A DNA stretch of 64,000 bases from Mycobacterium paraense (GCF_002101815.1 NZ_LQPM01000010.1:248001-312000); one strand, 5' to 3'; shown: positions 25,982 through 36,060, numbered from the stretch's first letter. The notes: generated by a model from the letters alone, not told the origin. Made by a program: numbers and translations.

Positions 25982-27109
25982 CTAGGGCGTCGGGGTGCGG
26001 GCCGCCGAGTCACCGGCGTCGCCGGGGATGTGCTCGAGCACCCGGGTCAAGTAGGGCTGGCGGCCGCTCGCGTCCGGCTGCGGCTCGTCGGGGGTGCCTT
26101 GCTGCTCCCCGCCGGCCCCGGATTCCGGGGCGGGTTCGCCCGCGGGTGCCTTCGACTTCGGCGCGGGCGGGGCCACCTCGGGTGGCGGCGCGACGGCGGG
26201 TGCGACGGCCTCGACGATCTGCGGCGGCGGCGCGTGCACGACGCGCTTTGCCGGCGCGGACTCGCTGGCCGGGGCGAGCTGTATACCCAGGGCGAGCGAC
26301 AGCGACGAGACGAAAGTGATTGCGCCGGCGGCCAATGCCGTGGCGGCGCCGGTGTAGGACAACCTCCGGGGCCGCGCCGCGGGCGCGGCGACGGGCTCAC
26401 TGACGTGCGCGACCAGGCGTTCGTCGGTGAACTCGGTGCTGTTGGCCGCGGCGAGCGCCGCGCCCCGCGCGATGGTCACCTGGGCCATGGTCTGGGCGAA
26501 AACGGGCACGGGCAAGGCCTTTTCGAGCTGCCACGAGAACCCGTTGAGGTCGCTGTCCGCGCCGACGACCACCACCGCGTCGGGGCGCCAGCCGGTCCGT
26601 CGCTCGAACATCCCGCTCAGCCAGGACCTCAGCCCGTCGAAGCCGCCACGCACCTGCTTGACGGCCGTTTGCGTCTCGCCGTCGTGGGTGTCGACCATGA
26701 CGACCGTCGCCCACTCATGCTCGAGGATGCAGACGGCGGTCTGCTCGTGGCCGATGACCGGCGCGATCGCGCAGGCGAGCGTCTCGACGGCCTCGAGCAT
26801 CCGGACCGGCACGACGTTGTCCAGCCCGGCGTCGGTCAGCGCCTCCAACACCAGCGCCGCCTGTGCGGACGCTTCGTCGCTCCAGGTCAGCCCGATCACG
26901 CGCACTCGACGCTCGCCCGAGGCGGCCAGCGCATCCACGCGCAGTACCTCGTCCGCCACCAGCTCGGCGGTGCTCAGGGCGCGGACCCCACGGCCGCTGG
27001 GCAGGCTCAACTCCTGATGATCCAGGATCGTGCCGTCGGCGCCGTGTCCTTCGGCGAGGACCCACCCGACGGTGGTCGGCGTCAGTGATAGCCCCAGTAC
27101 CGTGTCCAA
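25982..27109 (-). CDS. DUF7159-like mycobacterial protein (ASKHA-like domain, TM, Pro-rich tail)
   Basis: 375 residues. The start MDTVLGLSLTPTTVGWVLAEGHGADGTILDHQ is characteristic of a mycobacterial family (DUF7159 in recent annotation, from memory). The first ~240 residues look like an actin/Hsp70-type fold (strand-glycine turns at the N-terminus, AVVVVGADSDLNGF and ARGAALAAANSTEF near the end of the domain). A membrane helix (GAATALAAGAITFVSSLSLALGIQLA) at about 250-280 follows, then an Ala/Pro/Glu-rich segment, probably outside the membrane. No catalytic residues are recognised and the function is unknown. Confidence 0.75.
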   Translation of the reverse strand: MDTVLGLSLTPTTVGWVLAEGHGADGTILDHQELSLPSGRGVRALSTAELVADEVLRVDALAASGERRVRVIGLTWSDEASAQAALVLEALTDAGLDNVVPVRMLEAVETLACAIAPVIGHEQTAVCILEHEWATVVMVDTHDGETQTAVKQVRGGFDGLRSWLSGMFERRTGWRPDAVVVVGADSDLNGFSWQLEKALPVPVFAQTMAQVTIARGAALAAANSTEFTDERLVAHVSEPVAAPAARPRRLSYTGAATALAAGAITFVSSLSLALGIQLAPASESAPAKRVVHAPPPQIVEAVAPAVAPPPEVAPPAPKSKAPAGEPAPESGAGGEQQGTPDEPQPDASGRQPYLTRVLEHIPGDAGDSAARTPTP

Positions 27110-28688
<1,579 letters not shown>

Positions 28689-28708
28689 CCGACCCACCAA
28701 CCTGAAAT

Positions 28709-28746
28709 CGCTACTGCGCCTGACGACCTCGTCGGGCGCAGTAGCG
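28709..28746. terminator. Bidirectional hairpin terminator after fbpB
   Basis: CGCTACTGCGCC (28709-28720) pairs with GGCGCAGTAGCG (28735-28746); inside, GACGA pairs with TCGTC, and the T/G at 28721/28734 forms a wobble, giving an almost continuous 18-bp stem with a two-base tip. No T-run follows, as is usual for mycobacterial terminators. It stands between the convergent ends of fbpB (28688) and the leftward gene ending at 28749. Confidence 0.8.
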
Positions 28747-28748
28747 CG

Positions 28749-29372
28749 TTAAGGGGACTTGAGCCGGTCGGTGACGTCGACCCACGCCGTCGAGTCGCTG
28801 CGGTGGTCGTTCATGTTGCGGCACTGACCGTAGACGCGAAGAACACCGAGGCTCGGCTCTTCGCTTTGCAGATAGATGATCGCCGTGGCGGGGTCCTTGG
28901 TCAGCGACTCGGCGAACGCGTGGTCGTTCGGCGGCAGGCCGCGCGCCCAGCCATGAGCGACCAGCGTCGCCGCGGTCGACGGGAAGAAGGCGTCGGGCCG
29001 GGAGCCGGCGGGCAGCGTGAACGTCAGATAGATCGCGCCCTGATACGGCGGCTCGTCCCGGTTTTTGCACGACATCAGCGTGTAGCCCGCCGACGCCGTC
29101 TGCAGCCGGGCCAGCGTGACGATCTGTTGGGCCGCCTCGACCACCTGGGCCCGGGACTTATCGTCGGTGACCGGGTTGGCGGGGTGGTCCACGGCGTCCG
29201 ACGGCGTCGTGTGCAGCCTGTCCACCGCCACAAACGCTCCGCCCAGCAGCAGCGAGGCCGACAGCGCGGCGCCGATCAGCGCGCGAGCCTGGGTCGAGCG
29301 CAACCATTCTGCGCGGTCCCCGACGGCCTCGCGGGGGCGGCGATTCTCGGCGGCCGAGGACATCAGTGGCAT
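28749..29372 (-). CDS. Membrane-anchored exported protein, unknown
   Basis: 207 residues: a cytoplasmic head of about 30 residues, one hydrophobic segment (ARALIGAALSASLLLGGAFVAV, about 30-51), then an extracytoplasmic part with two cysteines (LMSCKNRDEPPYQGAIYLTF; RVYGQCRNMNDHRSD). The mature part YQGAIYLTFTLP...AATLVAHGWARG...FAESLTKDPATAIIYLQ has an alpha/beta look and resembles hypothetical mycobacterial proteins of lipoprotein type. It is divergent from the chorismate mutase gene, 52 bases apart. Function unknown. Confidence 0.72.
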   Translation of the reverse strand: MPLMSSAAENRRPREAVGDRAEWLRSTQARALIGAALSASLLLGGAFVAVDRLHTTPSDAVDHPANPVTDDKSRAQVVEAAQQIVTLARLQTASAGYTLMSCKNRDEPPYQGAIYLTFTLPAGSRPDAFFPSTAATLVAHGWARGLPPNDHAFAESLTKDPATAIIYLQSEEPSLGVLRVYGQCRNMNDHRSDSTAWVDVTDRLKSP

Positions 29373-29424
29373 CAGCGGCCAGGCTAACTCCGGAAAGCGC
29401 GGGCGTCAGGTCAGAATCATCGTC

Positions 29425-29985
29425 ATGGGTTGCGCGCGAGCCGTGTTGATCGGCTGCTGGGTGGCGGCGACGGTGCTGGCGACCCAAGCACGCGCCGATC
29501 CCTCCGGCGCGCTGACCGCCCTGGTCGACGCCGCCGCGCAGCGGCTCCAGGTCGCCGAGCCCGTGGCCGCGTTCAAGTGGAATACGCACGGCGCCATCGA
29601 GGACCCGGGCCGCGTCCAGCAAGAGCTCGCGCACGCGCGCGGCGAGGCCGACGCCGTCGGCGTCGACGCCGATTACGTCGCCCGGGTGTTCGGCGACCAG
29701 GTCAACGCCACGGAGGCAATCGAATACAGCCGGTTCGCGGGATGGAAACTCAAGCCTGCCGACGCGCCGTCCTCGGCGCCGGACCTGTCGGCGTCGCGGG
29801 CGACCATCGATGGCTTCAACCGCACGATGCTGGCCCAGATCGTGGCCCACTGGGACCTGTTGCACTCGCCGGCCTGCGGCCCGGAACTCGACGCCGCCAG
29901 GGACGACGTCATACGCGCCCGAGCGCTGGATGACCTTTATCGACAAGCGCTTTCGCGGGCGACCCAGTCGTATTGCCAGGGCTAA
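29425..29985 (+). CDS. Secreted chorismate mutase (AroQ-gamma class), Rv1885c-like
   Basis: 186 residues. Signal peptide MGCARAVLIGCWVAATVLATQARA, then DPSGALTALVDAAAQRLQVAEPVAAFKW. Catalytic residues of secreted *MtCM are all recognisable: Arg in AAQRL, Lys in FKW, Asp/Arg in IEDPGRV, Thr-Glu-x-x-Glu in NATEAIEYSRF and Arg in LSASRATID. A disulfide links Cys of HSPACGPELD and SYCQG. It converts chorismate to prephenate outside the cytoplasmic membrane; why this is exported is not settled for the family. ATG at 29425; the N-terminal Cys3 is inside the signal and is not a lipobox. Confidence 0.92.
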   Translation: MGCARAVLIGCWVAATVLATQARADPSGALTALVDAAAQRLQVAEPVAAFKWNTHGAIEDPGRVQQELAHARGEADAVGVDADYVARVFGDQVNATEAIEYSRFAGWKLKPADAPSSAPDLSASRATIDGFNRTMLAQIVAHWDLLHSPACGPELDAARDDVIRARALDDLYRQALSRATQSYCQG

Positions 29986-30116
29986 TTTATTTAACTCTCA
30001 CGATTCTCTAAAGCTGCGAATCCGCTGCTCACAGCGCTGATTTCGCTGCTAGAGGGCATATCTCGCGACATTTTCGAATCGGTAACGCTTCGGACACGCT
30101 CCGCGAAAAGCCTGGC

Positions 30117-30530
30117 ATGAGAAAACTCTGCAAGCCTCTCGTCAAGTCCGCGATGGTCGGCGGGTTCGTTGCAGCGTCGCTGACTTTCCCCTCCGGCGTG
30201 GCAGACGCCGCTCCCCCCACCCCCAACTGGGACGCCGTCGCGCAGTGCGAGTCCGGTGGCAACTGGCAAGCCAACACCGGAAACGGCGAATACGGTGGGC
30301 TGCAATTCAAGCCGAGCACCTGGACCCAGTACGGCGGCGTCGGCAACCCGGCGGCCGCGTCCCGGGAGCAACAGATCGCGGTGGCCAACCGGGTCTTCGC
30401 CGACCAGGGGGTCGAGGCCTGGCCGAAGTGCGGCGCGGCCTCGGGCCTGCCCATCGCGTGGTACTCGCATCCCGCGCAGGGCATCAAGCAGATCATCAAC
30501 GGCCTGATTCAGGCGGCGGTGCCACACTGA
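30117..30530 (+). CDS. rpfC: Resuscitation-promoting factor
   Basis: 137 residues: a signal peptide (about 1-30, [25 protein letters not shown]) and one Rpf domain starting [33 protein letters not shown], with catalytic Glu next to Cys, and a second Cys in WPKCGAAS forming the domain disulfide. It cleaves the glycan strand of peptidoglycan (lysozyme/lytic transglycosylase-like) and promotes growth of dormant cells. Position beside the chorismate mutase and fbpB genes equals Rv1884c, RpfC. Shorter than the annotated M. tuberculosis protein (176). The upstream 130 bases are AT-rich in part, with no clear ribosome site. Confidence 0.93.
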   Translation: MRKLCKPLVKSAMVGGFVAASLTFPSGVADAAPPTPNWDAVAQCESGGNWQANTGNGEYGGLQFKPSTWTQYGGVGNPAAASREQQIAVANRVFADQGVEAWPKCGAASGLPIAWYSHPAQGIKQIINGLIQAAVPH

Positions 30531-30584
30531 TCGGTTCGGGCCCGCGCTCTATGACCCGGCGCCAAGCTGTGTTTGGATCAGCGC

Positions 30585-31040
30585 ATGGAAGGTTCGGCGA
30601 CGGTTCACATGGCGGCGCCCGCGGACAAGATCTGGAACCTCATCGCGGACGTTCGCAACACCGGACGGTTCTCCCCCGAAGTGTTTGAGGCGGAGTGGCT
30701 GGGCGACGCGAACGGCCCGGCCCTCGGCGCCAAATTTCGCGGCCACGTCCGGCGCAACGAGCTAGGACCGGTGTACTGGACCACGTGCGAGGTCACCGCC
30801 TGCGAGCCGGGCCGCGAGTTCGGTTTCGCCGTGATGCTCGGCGACAGGCCGGTGAACAACTGGCATTACCGGCTGGCGCCCAGCGACGGCGGCACCGACG
30901 TCACGGAGTCATTCCGGCTCAACTCGGCGCCGTGGCTCGGCGTCTATTGGTTGTTCGGCGGCTTCCTGCGCCGGCGGCGCAACGTTCGGGACATGACCAA
31001 GACCCTCAACCGCATCAAAGATGTGGTCGAGGCGGGCTGA
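30585..31040 (+). CDS. SRPBCC family protein, Rv1883c-like
   Basis: 151 residues: MEGSATVHMAAPADKIWNLIADVRNTGRFSPEVFEAEWLG is the START-like N-terminus and FRLNSAPWLGVYWLFGGFLRRRRNVRDMTKTLNRIKDVVEAG the long C-terminal helix. Corresponds to Rv1883c. Proteins of this fold bind lipophilic small molecules; no enzymatic residues are evident. The next start is 6 bases downstream, so it is co-transcribed with the SDR gene. Confidence 0.85.
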   Translation: MEGSATVHMAAPADKIWNLIADVRNTGRFSPEVFEAEWLGDANGPALGAKFRGHVRRNELGPVYWTTCEVTACEPGREFGFAVMLGDRPVNNWHYRLAPSDGGTDVTESFRLNSAPWLGVYWLFGGFLRRRRNVRDMTKTLNRIKDVVEAG

Positions 31041-31046
31041 CGCGTC

Positions 31047-31880
31047 GTGAAATCGGTCTTCATCACCGGCGCGGGCAGCGGCATGGGCCGTGAGGGCGCC
31101 AAGCTCTTCCACGCCAAGGGTTGGCGGGTCGGCGCGGTCGACCGCAACGACGAGGGGCTCGCGACGCTGCTCCGCGAGCTGGGTGGCGATCGGCTCTGGA
31201 CGCGCGCGGTCGATGTGACGGACAAGGCCGCCCTGGACGGCGCGTTGGCGGACTTCTGCGCCGGCAATGCCGGCGGCGGGCTCGACATGATGTGGAACAA
31301 CGCCGGCATCGGCGAATCGGGCTGGTTCGAGGATGTGCCGTACGACGCCGCGATGCGCGTCGTCGAGGTCAATTTCAAGGCGGTGCTGACCGGCGCCTAC
31401 GCCTCGCTGCCCTACCTGAAGAAGACCCCCGGCAGCCTGATGTTCTCGACGTCGTCGTCCTCGGGCACCTACGGCATGCCGCGCATCGCGGTCTACTCGT
31501 CGACCAAGCACGCGGTCAAGGGGCTCACCGAGGCGCTGAGCGTGGAGTGGCAGCGACACGGGGTCCGGGTCGCCGACGTTTTGCCCGGCCTGATCGACAC
31601 CGCCATCCTCACCACCACGACCAACCACTCGGACGACGGTGGCCGGGCGATGTCCGCGGAAGACCTTCGCGCGAGTGCGCCCAAGAAGGGCATGATGCGG
31701 CTGATGCCGGCGAGCAGCGTGGCCGAGGCGGCGTGGCAGGCCTACCACGACCCGAAGCGACTGCATTGGTACGTGCCCAAGAGCATCCGGGTGATCGACC
31801 TGCTCAAGGGTCTGAGCCCCGAGTTCGTGCGGGGCCGCATCGCCAAGTCCCTACCGGCGCTGATGCCGAAGCGGCAGTGA
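31047..31880 (+). CDS. Short-chain dehydrogenase/reductase, Rv1882c-like
   Basis: 277 residues. VFITGAGSGMGREGAKLFH is TGxxxGxG, NNAGIGESGW is NNAG, and YSSTKHAVKGL the catalytic YxxxK with Ser in STSSSSGTYG. The D of VDRNDEG after strand 2 suggests NAD or a mixed preference. The substrate is unknown. GTG start. Equivalent to Rv1882c. The tail ...GRIAKSLPALMPKRQ is basic. Confidence 0.9.
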   Translation: MKSVFITGAGSGMGREGAKLFHAKGWRVGAVDRNDEGLATLLRELGGDRLWTRAVDVTDKAALDGALADFCAGNAGGGLDMMWNNAGIGESGWFEDVPYDAAMRVVEVNFKAVLTGAYASLPYLKKTPGSLMFSTSSSSGTYGMPRIAVYSSTKHAVKGLTEALSVEWQRHGVRVADVLPGLIDTAILTTTTNHSDDGGRAMSAEDLRASAPKKGMMRLMPASSVAEAAWQAYHDPKRLHWYVPKSIRVIDLLKGLSPEFVRGRIAKSLPALMPKRQ

Positions 31881-31893
31881 AGGAGATGGCTCC

Positions 31894-32313
31894 ATGCAAA
31901 ACCGTTTGCCTGCAATCGCTTTCAGCCTGATCACGATGGCGGCCGTCGCGGCGTGCGGGCAGGCGCAGACCATGCCCCGGAAGGCCGCGCGCGTCACCAT
32001 CGACGGCACCACGCATGCGGCCAGTCCGGCGGCCTGCAGCCAGACCCAGTTGTACCGGACCCTTGACATCGGCGACGAACACGGCCACGTCGAAGCGACG
32101 GTGTTGCTCAGCGGCTACCGCGTCATCCCGCAGTGGGTGAAGATCCGCAACGTCGACGGCTTCACGGGCAGCTACTGGCAGGGCGGCGTGGGCGATGCGC
32201 ACGCCGAACTCACCAACAGCGCCTACACCATCACGGGCAGCGCCTACGGCATCAGCAACACCAATCCCAATAAGACGGTGACCACGGACTTCAAGATCAC
32301 GGCTGAGTGCTGA
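31894..32313 (+). CDS. lppE: Lipoprotein of the LpqH/19 kDa antigen family
   Basis: 139 residues. MQNRLPAIAFSLITMAAVAACG ends in a lipobox (VAAC) with Cys21 the lipid site. The mature part ARVTIDGTTHAASPAACSQTQL, ITGSAYGISNTNPNKTVTTDFKITAEC follows the PF05481 mycobacterial 19-kDa lipoprotein pattern including its closing Cys. Matches Rv1881c (LppE). It is acylated and anchored on the outer face of the membrane; proteins of the family are immunogenic. AAGGAGATGG before the ATG is a strong ribosome site, 13 bases after the SDR gene. Confidence 0.9.
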   Translation: MQNRLPAIAFSLITMAAVAACGQAQTMPRKAARVTIDGTTHAASPAACSQTQLYRTLDIGDEHGHVEATVLLSGYRVIPQWVKIRNVDGFTGSYWQGGVGDAHAELTNSAYTITGSAYGISNTNPNKTVTTDFKITAEC

Positions 32314-32370
32314 GCCTCCCGGCGGCGGCGGCCTACGCTGGTGGAGACCAGCCGAGGTGATGGAGGACCG

Positions 32371-33693
32371 GTGAAGGACAGATTGCACTGGTTTGCGATG
32401 CACGGTTTCGTGCGGGGTGTCGCGTCGATCGGGATGCGGCTGGGCGACGTGCAGGCCAGGTTGATCGCCGACCCGACGGTGGCCGAGGATCTCGTCTCGT
32501 TCTACGAACAACTGCGCGCCCTCGGCCCAGTGGTGAAGGGCCGCGTCAACTATCTGACGACCGACCACGCCCTCGCGCACGAGCTGCTGCGATCCGACGA
32601 CTTCCGCGTGGTGAACATGGGCTCGAACCTGCCCGCGCCGCTGCGCTGGCTGGAGCGCCGCACCAGCGACGAGCTGTTGCATCCGCTGCGCGCACCGTCG
32701 CTGCTGGCCGTCGAGCCGCCGGACCACACCCGCTATCGCAAGACCGTCTCGGCCGTGTTCACGCCGAGGGCCGTCGCCGCGCTGCGCGACGGCGTCGAGC
32801 AGACCGCGACGAAACTGCTGGATCAGCTGGCCGGCCAATCCGGCGTGGTCGACGTGGTCGGGCGGTACTGCTCGCAGCTTCCGGTCGCGATCATCAGCGA
32901 CATCCTGGGCGTTCCCGAGCGGGATCGGCCGCGGGTGCTGGAGTTCGGCGAACTCGCCGCGCCGAGCCTGGACGTCGGCCTGCCGTGGCGGCAATACCGG
33001 CGGGTGCAGGAAGGGATCGCCGGATTCAACTTCTGGCTCGCCGACCACCTCAACGACTTGCGCCGCACGCCCGGTGACGACCTGATGAGCCAATTGATCC
33101 AAACGGCCGAAAGCGGCTCCGCCGACACGCATCTCGATCCGCACGAATTGCAGGGCATCGCCGGCCTGGTATTGGCCGCCGGGTTCGAGACCACGGTCAA
33201 CCTGCTGGGCAACGGGATTCGGATGTTGCTGGACAGCCCAGAGCATCTGGAGACGTTGCGCCGGCGTCCCGAACTGTGGCCCAACGCCGTCGAAGAGATC
33301 CTGCGGCTGGATTCGCCGGTGCAGCTCACTGCCCGCGTGGCGCTGCGCGACGTGGAGGTGGCGGGCACGCCGATCAAAGGCGGCGACCTGGTGGTGATCT
33401 ATCTCGCCGCCGCGAACCGCGATCCGTCGGTGTTTCCCGATCCGCACCGCTTCGACATCGAAAGGCCCAATGCGGGAAGGCATCTCGCGTTCTCCGGGGG
33501 CCGTCACTTCTGCCTGGGGGCCGCGCTGGCGCGCGCCGAGGGGGAAGTCGGGCTGCGGACCTTCTTCGACCGTTTTCCGCAGGCGCGAGCGGCCGGTACC
33601 GGAAGCAGGCGCGACACCCGGGTGCTGCGCGGCTGGTCGACGCTGCCCGTGACGCTGGGGCCTGCGCGGTCGATGGCCCCGGTCGACGTTTAG
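32371..33693 (+). CDS. cyp140: Cytochrome P450 CYP140
   Basis: 440 residues, near-identical in pattern to Rv1880c: KDRLHWFAMHGFVRG at the start, SLLAVEPPDHTRYRKTVSAVF, AGFETTVNLLGNGIRMLL as I-helix motif, EEILRLDSPVQ as ExxR, and FSGGRHFCLGAALARAEGE as haem loop with Cys ligand. The substrate of CYP140 is not established. GGAGGA four bases before the GTG at 32371 fixes the start and matches the Rv1880c N-terminus (KDKLHWLAMHG); a longer frame from 32341 is less likely. Confidence 0.93.
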   Translation: MKDRLHWFAMHGFVRGVASIGMRLGDVQARLIADPTVAEDLVSFYEQLRALGPVVKGRVNYLTTDHALAHELLRSDDFRVVNMGSNLPAPLRWLERRTSDELLHPLRAPSLLAVEPPDHTRYRKTVSAVFTPRAVAALRDGVEQTATKLLDQLAGQSGVVDVVGRYCSQLPVAIISDILGVPERDRPRVLEFGELAAPSLDVGLPWRQYRRVQEGIAGFNFWLADHLNDLRRTPGDDLMSQLIQTAESGSADTHLDPHELQGIAGLVLAAGFETTVNLLGNGIRMLLDSPEHLETLRRRPELWPNAVEEILRLDSPVQLTARVALRDVEVAGTPIKGGDLVVIYLAAANRDPSVFPDPHRFDIERPNAGRHLAFSGGRHFCLGAALARAEGEVGLRTFFDRFPQARAAGTGSRRDTRVLRGWSTLPVTLGPARSMAPVDV

Positions 33694-33708
33694 CGACGAT
33701 CGCCTGCT

Positions 33709-33894
33709 TCAGCGGCGCCGGCGCCGGCGCCGGCTCGGCCAGCCTCCCCTGCCGGACGAACAGGCCGCGATGAGCGCGGCCGGGCTGGCGGTGACGCCGA
33801 CGAGCGCCAGTCGCCGGATGGCCTCGCGCCGGGTCAGCAGGCCGTCGGCCTCATCGGCCGCAGTCTCCTCGGGAGTATCGCGCTGCAAGGTCAC
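33709..33894 (-). pseudogene. Truncated N-terminal copy of the dienelactone-hydrolase lipoprotein
   Basis: The leftward frame reads (V)TLQRDTPEETAADEADG, then LLTRREAIRRLALVGVT and ALIAACSSGRGG. This matches the first ~45 residues of the intact gene at 33987-34901 (GLLTRREAMRRLALLG and a lipobox LIAAC), with the same GTG start. After the lipobox the frame runs into CGG/GCC repeats (33711-33737; poly-Arg) and stops; no hydrolase domain follows. It is a partial duplicate, either a dead relic or a short orphan lipoprotein. It still has an RR motif and a lipobox, so export of a short lipopeptide cannot be excluded. Confidence 0.65.
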
Positions 33895-33986
33895 GTCGCC
33901 AAGTATGCGGCAAACTCGTGGTCAGGAGCGAGATTTCCGGCGGCACGGTCGGCGCCGTCGCGCACCAACCTTCGCGCGCAGGCTTG

Positions 33987-34901
33987 TCATTGCCCGGCCA
34001 GATAGCGGCCGAACCAATCCAGCAGCCGCTGCCAGGCGTCGGCTGACGCGCCCGCGTTGTAGCGGGGACCGGTGTCATTGAAGAACGCATGGTCCGCATT
34101 GGGCTCGACGACGATCTGGTTGACCAGCCCGACGCGGTCGAGAGCCGCCTTGGCGGCGGCCTGCGAGCCCGTGACGCGGGAGTCCTGGGCGGCGTAGATC
34201 GCCAGCACCGCCGCCTTGGATCCGGCGAAGTCCGGGTTGGCCGGCAACGGACCGTAGAACGGCACCGCGGCCGAGACGCCCGGCGCGCCGGAGGCCAGCA
34301 GCTGCCACACCAGTCCGCCGCCGAAGCAGAAGCCGACCACGCCGACCTTTTGTCCCGGCGCGCGCAACTTCAGTTCCGCGACGCCGGAATTCAGGTCACG
34401 GGTGAATCGGTCCGGCGGGATCCTGCCCAGGGCGGCGGTGGCCTGGGCGGGATCGGAGAAGGCGCCGGTCCCGCCTTCCTCGGACAACAGGTCGATGGCC
34501 AGCGCCGAATGGCCCGCCCCGGCCAGCCGGCCGGCCACCGACCGCACCCAGTCGTTCAATCCCTTGTTCTCGTGGACGACCAGCACGCAGCCCTTGGAAT
34601 CGGCCGCTTGGGCCCACGCCCCCTGCAGCTGGCCCTGCGGCCCGGCCCAGGTGACGGGCGCGGTCGGCAGCGTGTTGGCCGCGCCCGGCGGTTGCGCTGA
34701 GCCAGTTGGACTTTCGCCGGCCGTGGGCTTGGGGGAACCTGTCGCGTCTTGCTGTTTGGCGCAGGCCGCGATGAGGTCGCCGGCGGCGGCGGCGCCCATA
34801 CCGAGCAGGGCGAGCCGGCGCATGGCTTCGCGCCGGGTGAGCAGACCGTCGACGTGGTCGGTCGCGATTTCCTCGGCGATGTAACGCTGAAGAGAGGTCA
34901 C
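33987..34901 (-). CDS. Dienelactone hydrolase family lipoprotein
   Basis: 304 residues. The N-terminus has RREAMRRLALLGMGAAAA with a twin-arginine-like pair and a lipobox LIAAC at about residue 48, so it is probably exported and acylated. A Pro/Thr linker (about 50-80) precedes the hydrolase domain: WAGPQGQLQGAW, LVVHENKGLNDWVRSV, VGVVGFCFGGGLVW with the nucleophile Cys, YAAQDSRV with the Asp and ADHAFFNDT with the His. This Cys-Asp-His triad is typical of the DLH family. It hydrolyses ester or lactone bonds; the natural substrate is unknown. GTG at 34901 agrees with the paralogous start at 33894. Confidence 0.85.
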   Translation of the reverse strand: MTSLQRYIAEEIATDHVDGLLTRREAMRRLALLGMGAAAAGDLIAACAKQQDATGSPKPTAGESPTGSAQPPGAANTLPTAPVTWAGPQGQLQGAWAQAADSKGCVLVVHENKGLNDWVRSVAGRLAGAGHSALAIDLLSEEGGTGAFSDPAQATAALGRIPPDRFTRDLNSGVAELKLRAPGQKVGVVGFCFGGGLVWQLLASGAPGVSAAVPFYGPLPANPDFAGSKAAVLAIYAAQDSRVTGSQAAAKAALDRVGLVNQIVVEPNADHAFFNDTGPRYNAGASADAWQRLLDWFGRYLAGQ

Positions 34902-34966
34902 CCTGAGGAGTATCCGCCGCGGACCTGTGGTTGACACGCGTTGAGCAACCTAGTTTATTTGCCGCT

Positions 34967-35425
34967 ATGACAGAGGTTTCTGAGATCGCGGTCGAGGACG
35001 TCGTCGTCGGGATGTGGCAGGCGCTGTCGCGTCGGGACTGGGACGCGGTCAAGACGTTCCTGGCCGACGACTGCCTCTATGTCGACATGCCGGTCCCCGC
35101 GCTGTCGGCGCGCGGTCCCGAGGACATCGTGAAGCGGCTCAAGATGGGGCTCGAGCCGCTGGCCGCCTACGAGAACCACGACGGCGTGCTGGTGTCCAAC
35201 GGCTCCGACGTCATCTACGAGCACTCGGAGACTTGGACTTTCGCGACCGGCGAGCAGGGCGTGCTGAGGTTCGTCACCGTCCACAAAGTCGAAGGCGGCA
35301 AGATCACGCTGTGGAAAGACTATTGGGACATGAACAGCCTCGTCAGCTTTGCGCCGCCCAATCACTTCGAGGCGCTCGCGACGGCGGACACCAGCTGGGT
35401 GTTCGACGCGTCGGGGTTGGTCTGA
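34967..35425 (+). CDS. SnoaL-like / limonene-epoxide-hydrolase-fold protein
   Basis: 152 residues. AVEDVVVGMWQALSRRDWDAVKTFLADDCLYVDMP and GGKITLWKDYWDMNSLVSF follow the LEH/NTF2 fold of M. tuberculosis EphG (Rv2740). In EphG-type hydrolases an ERTD segment supplies Arg and Asp; here the aligned stretch is EHSET, so those catalytic residues are not conserved, while the C-terminal Asp of DYWD is. Function as an epoxide hydrolase is therefore doubtful. ATG at 34967 is chosen; an upstream TTG-type frame is possible. Divergent from the DLH gene. Confidence 0.72.
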   Translation: MTEVSEIAVEDVVVGMWQALSRRDWDAVKTFLADDCLYVDMPVPALSARGPEDIVKRLKMGLEPLAAYENHDGVLVSNGSDVIYEHSETWTFATGEQGVLRFVTVHKVEGGKITLWKDYWDMNSLVSFAPPNHFEALATADTSWVFDASGLV

Positions 35426-35460
35426 CGGGTCCAATTTTTCCGAACAAGGAGGCAAGCGCG

Positions 35461-35829
35461 ATGGCCGTCCGCTTGATTACCGCATCGGCATTGGTGGCCG
35501 CAGCCTGTGCGTTGCCGTTCGCGTCGACCGCCCATGGCGATGTCGCCACCGCGCCCATACCCGAGTCGCCCTGCAATTTGCCGAATGACAGAACGCTCAT
35601 CATCTGGCATCGCGTACCGGGAGATATCGACCGTGCCGAAAAGATCAGTGAATCCGACTTTTACAACTGCAGACCCACGCTCGATACGCTACATGGCCCC
35701 GCACTCGGGCCGACCGGCCCCGGCTACTGCACCAAACTCGCCTGGCTCAGTGACAATCCCGGCTACTCCATACGTATTGGGCCCGCGCCGCCATTGAAGA
35801 ACGTCATCGATCAGGTGGGCGACTGCTGA
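35461..35829 (+). CDS. Small secreted protein, unknown
   Basis: 122 residues: signal peptide MAVRLITASALVAAACALPFASTAHG, then a mature part with four cysteines (SPCNLPNDRTLI, YNCRPTLD, GYCTKLAW and C-terminal GDC), so two disulfides are plausible. AAGGAGG nine bases before the ATG is a strong ribosome site, 35 bases after the LEH-like gene. No family is recognised. Exported peptide; function unknown. Confidence 0.72.
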   Translation: MAVRLITASALVAAACALPFASTAHGDVATAPIPESPCNLPNDRTLIIWHRVPGDIDRAEKISESDFYNCRPTLDTLHGPALGPTGPGYCTKLAWLSDNPGYSIRIGPAPPLKNVIDQVGDC

Positions 35830-35841
35830 ACCGCAGTCCGA

Positions 35842-36060
35842 TCAGAGGCGCTGCATGAGGCGGGACATCAGCTCCGTCTCGAGATAGCTGGCCTCGTGCA
35901 GCGGGTAGAGCCGTCGCGGCTCCGACGGGCCGCGGTGAATGTGCCCGATCGCCTTGACGATCGCCGCGCCGGGCCAATGGTGATGCGTTGACGCGGCCGG
36001 CTCGACATCGCGCGTCGGGGTCTCGGACAGTGAGTGGGGCTTGGGCTGCAAATACAACAT
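35842..36060 (-). CDS. Hypothetical small protein
   Basis: 72 residues (MLYLQPKPHSLSETPTRDVE..., a His cluster THHHW, ending MSRLMQRL). It has GAAGG before an ATG and a moderately protein-like composition, but no recognised domain, signal peptide or membrane helix. The frame runs convergent with the gene ending at 35829. Kept as a plausible small gene. Confidence 0.5.
   Translation of the reverse strand: MLYLQPKPHSLSETPTRDVEPAASTHHHWPGAAIVKAIGHIHRGPSEPRRLYPLHEASYLETELMSRLMQRL

Noticed and set aside
28709..28746. Hairpin considered as an attachment site or REP element
   Set aside because: Position between convergent gene ends and the single continuous stem fit a transcription terminator better; no flanking repeat seen.
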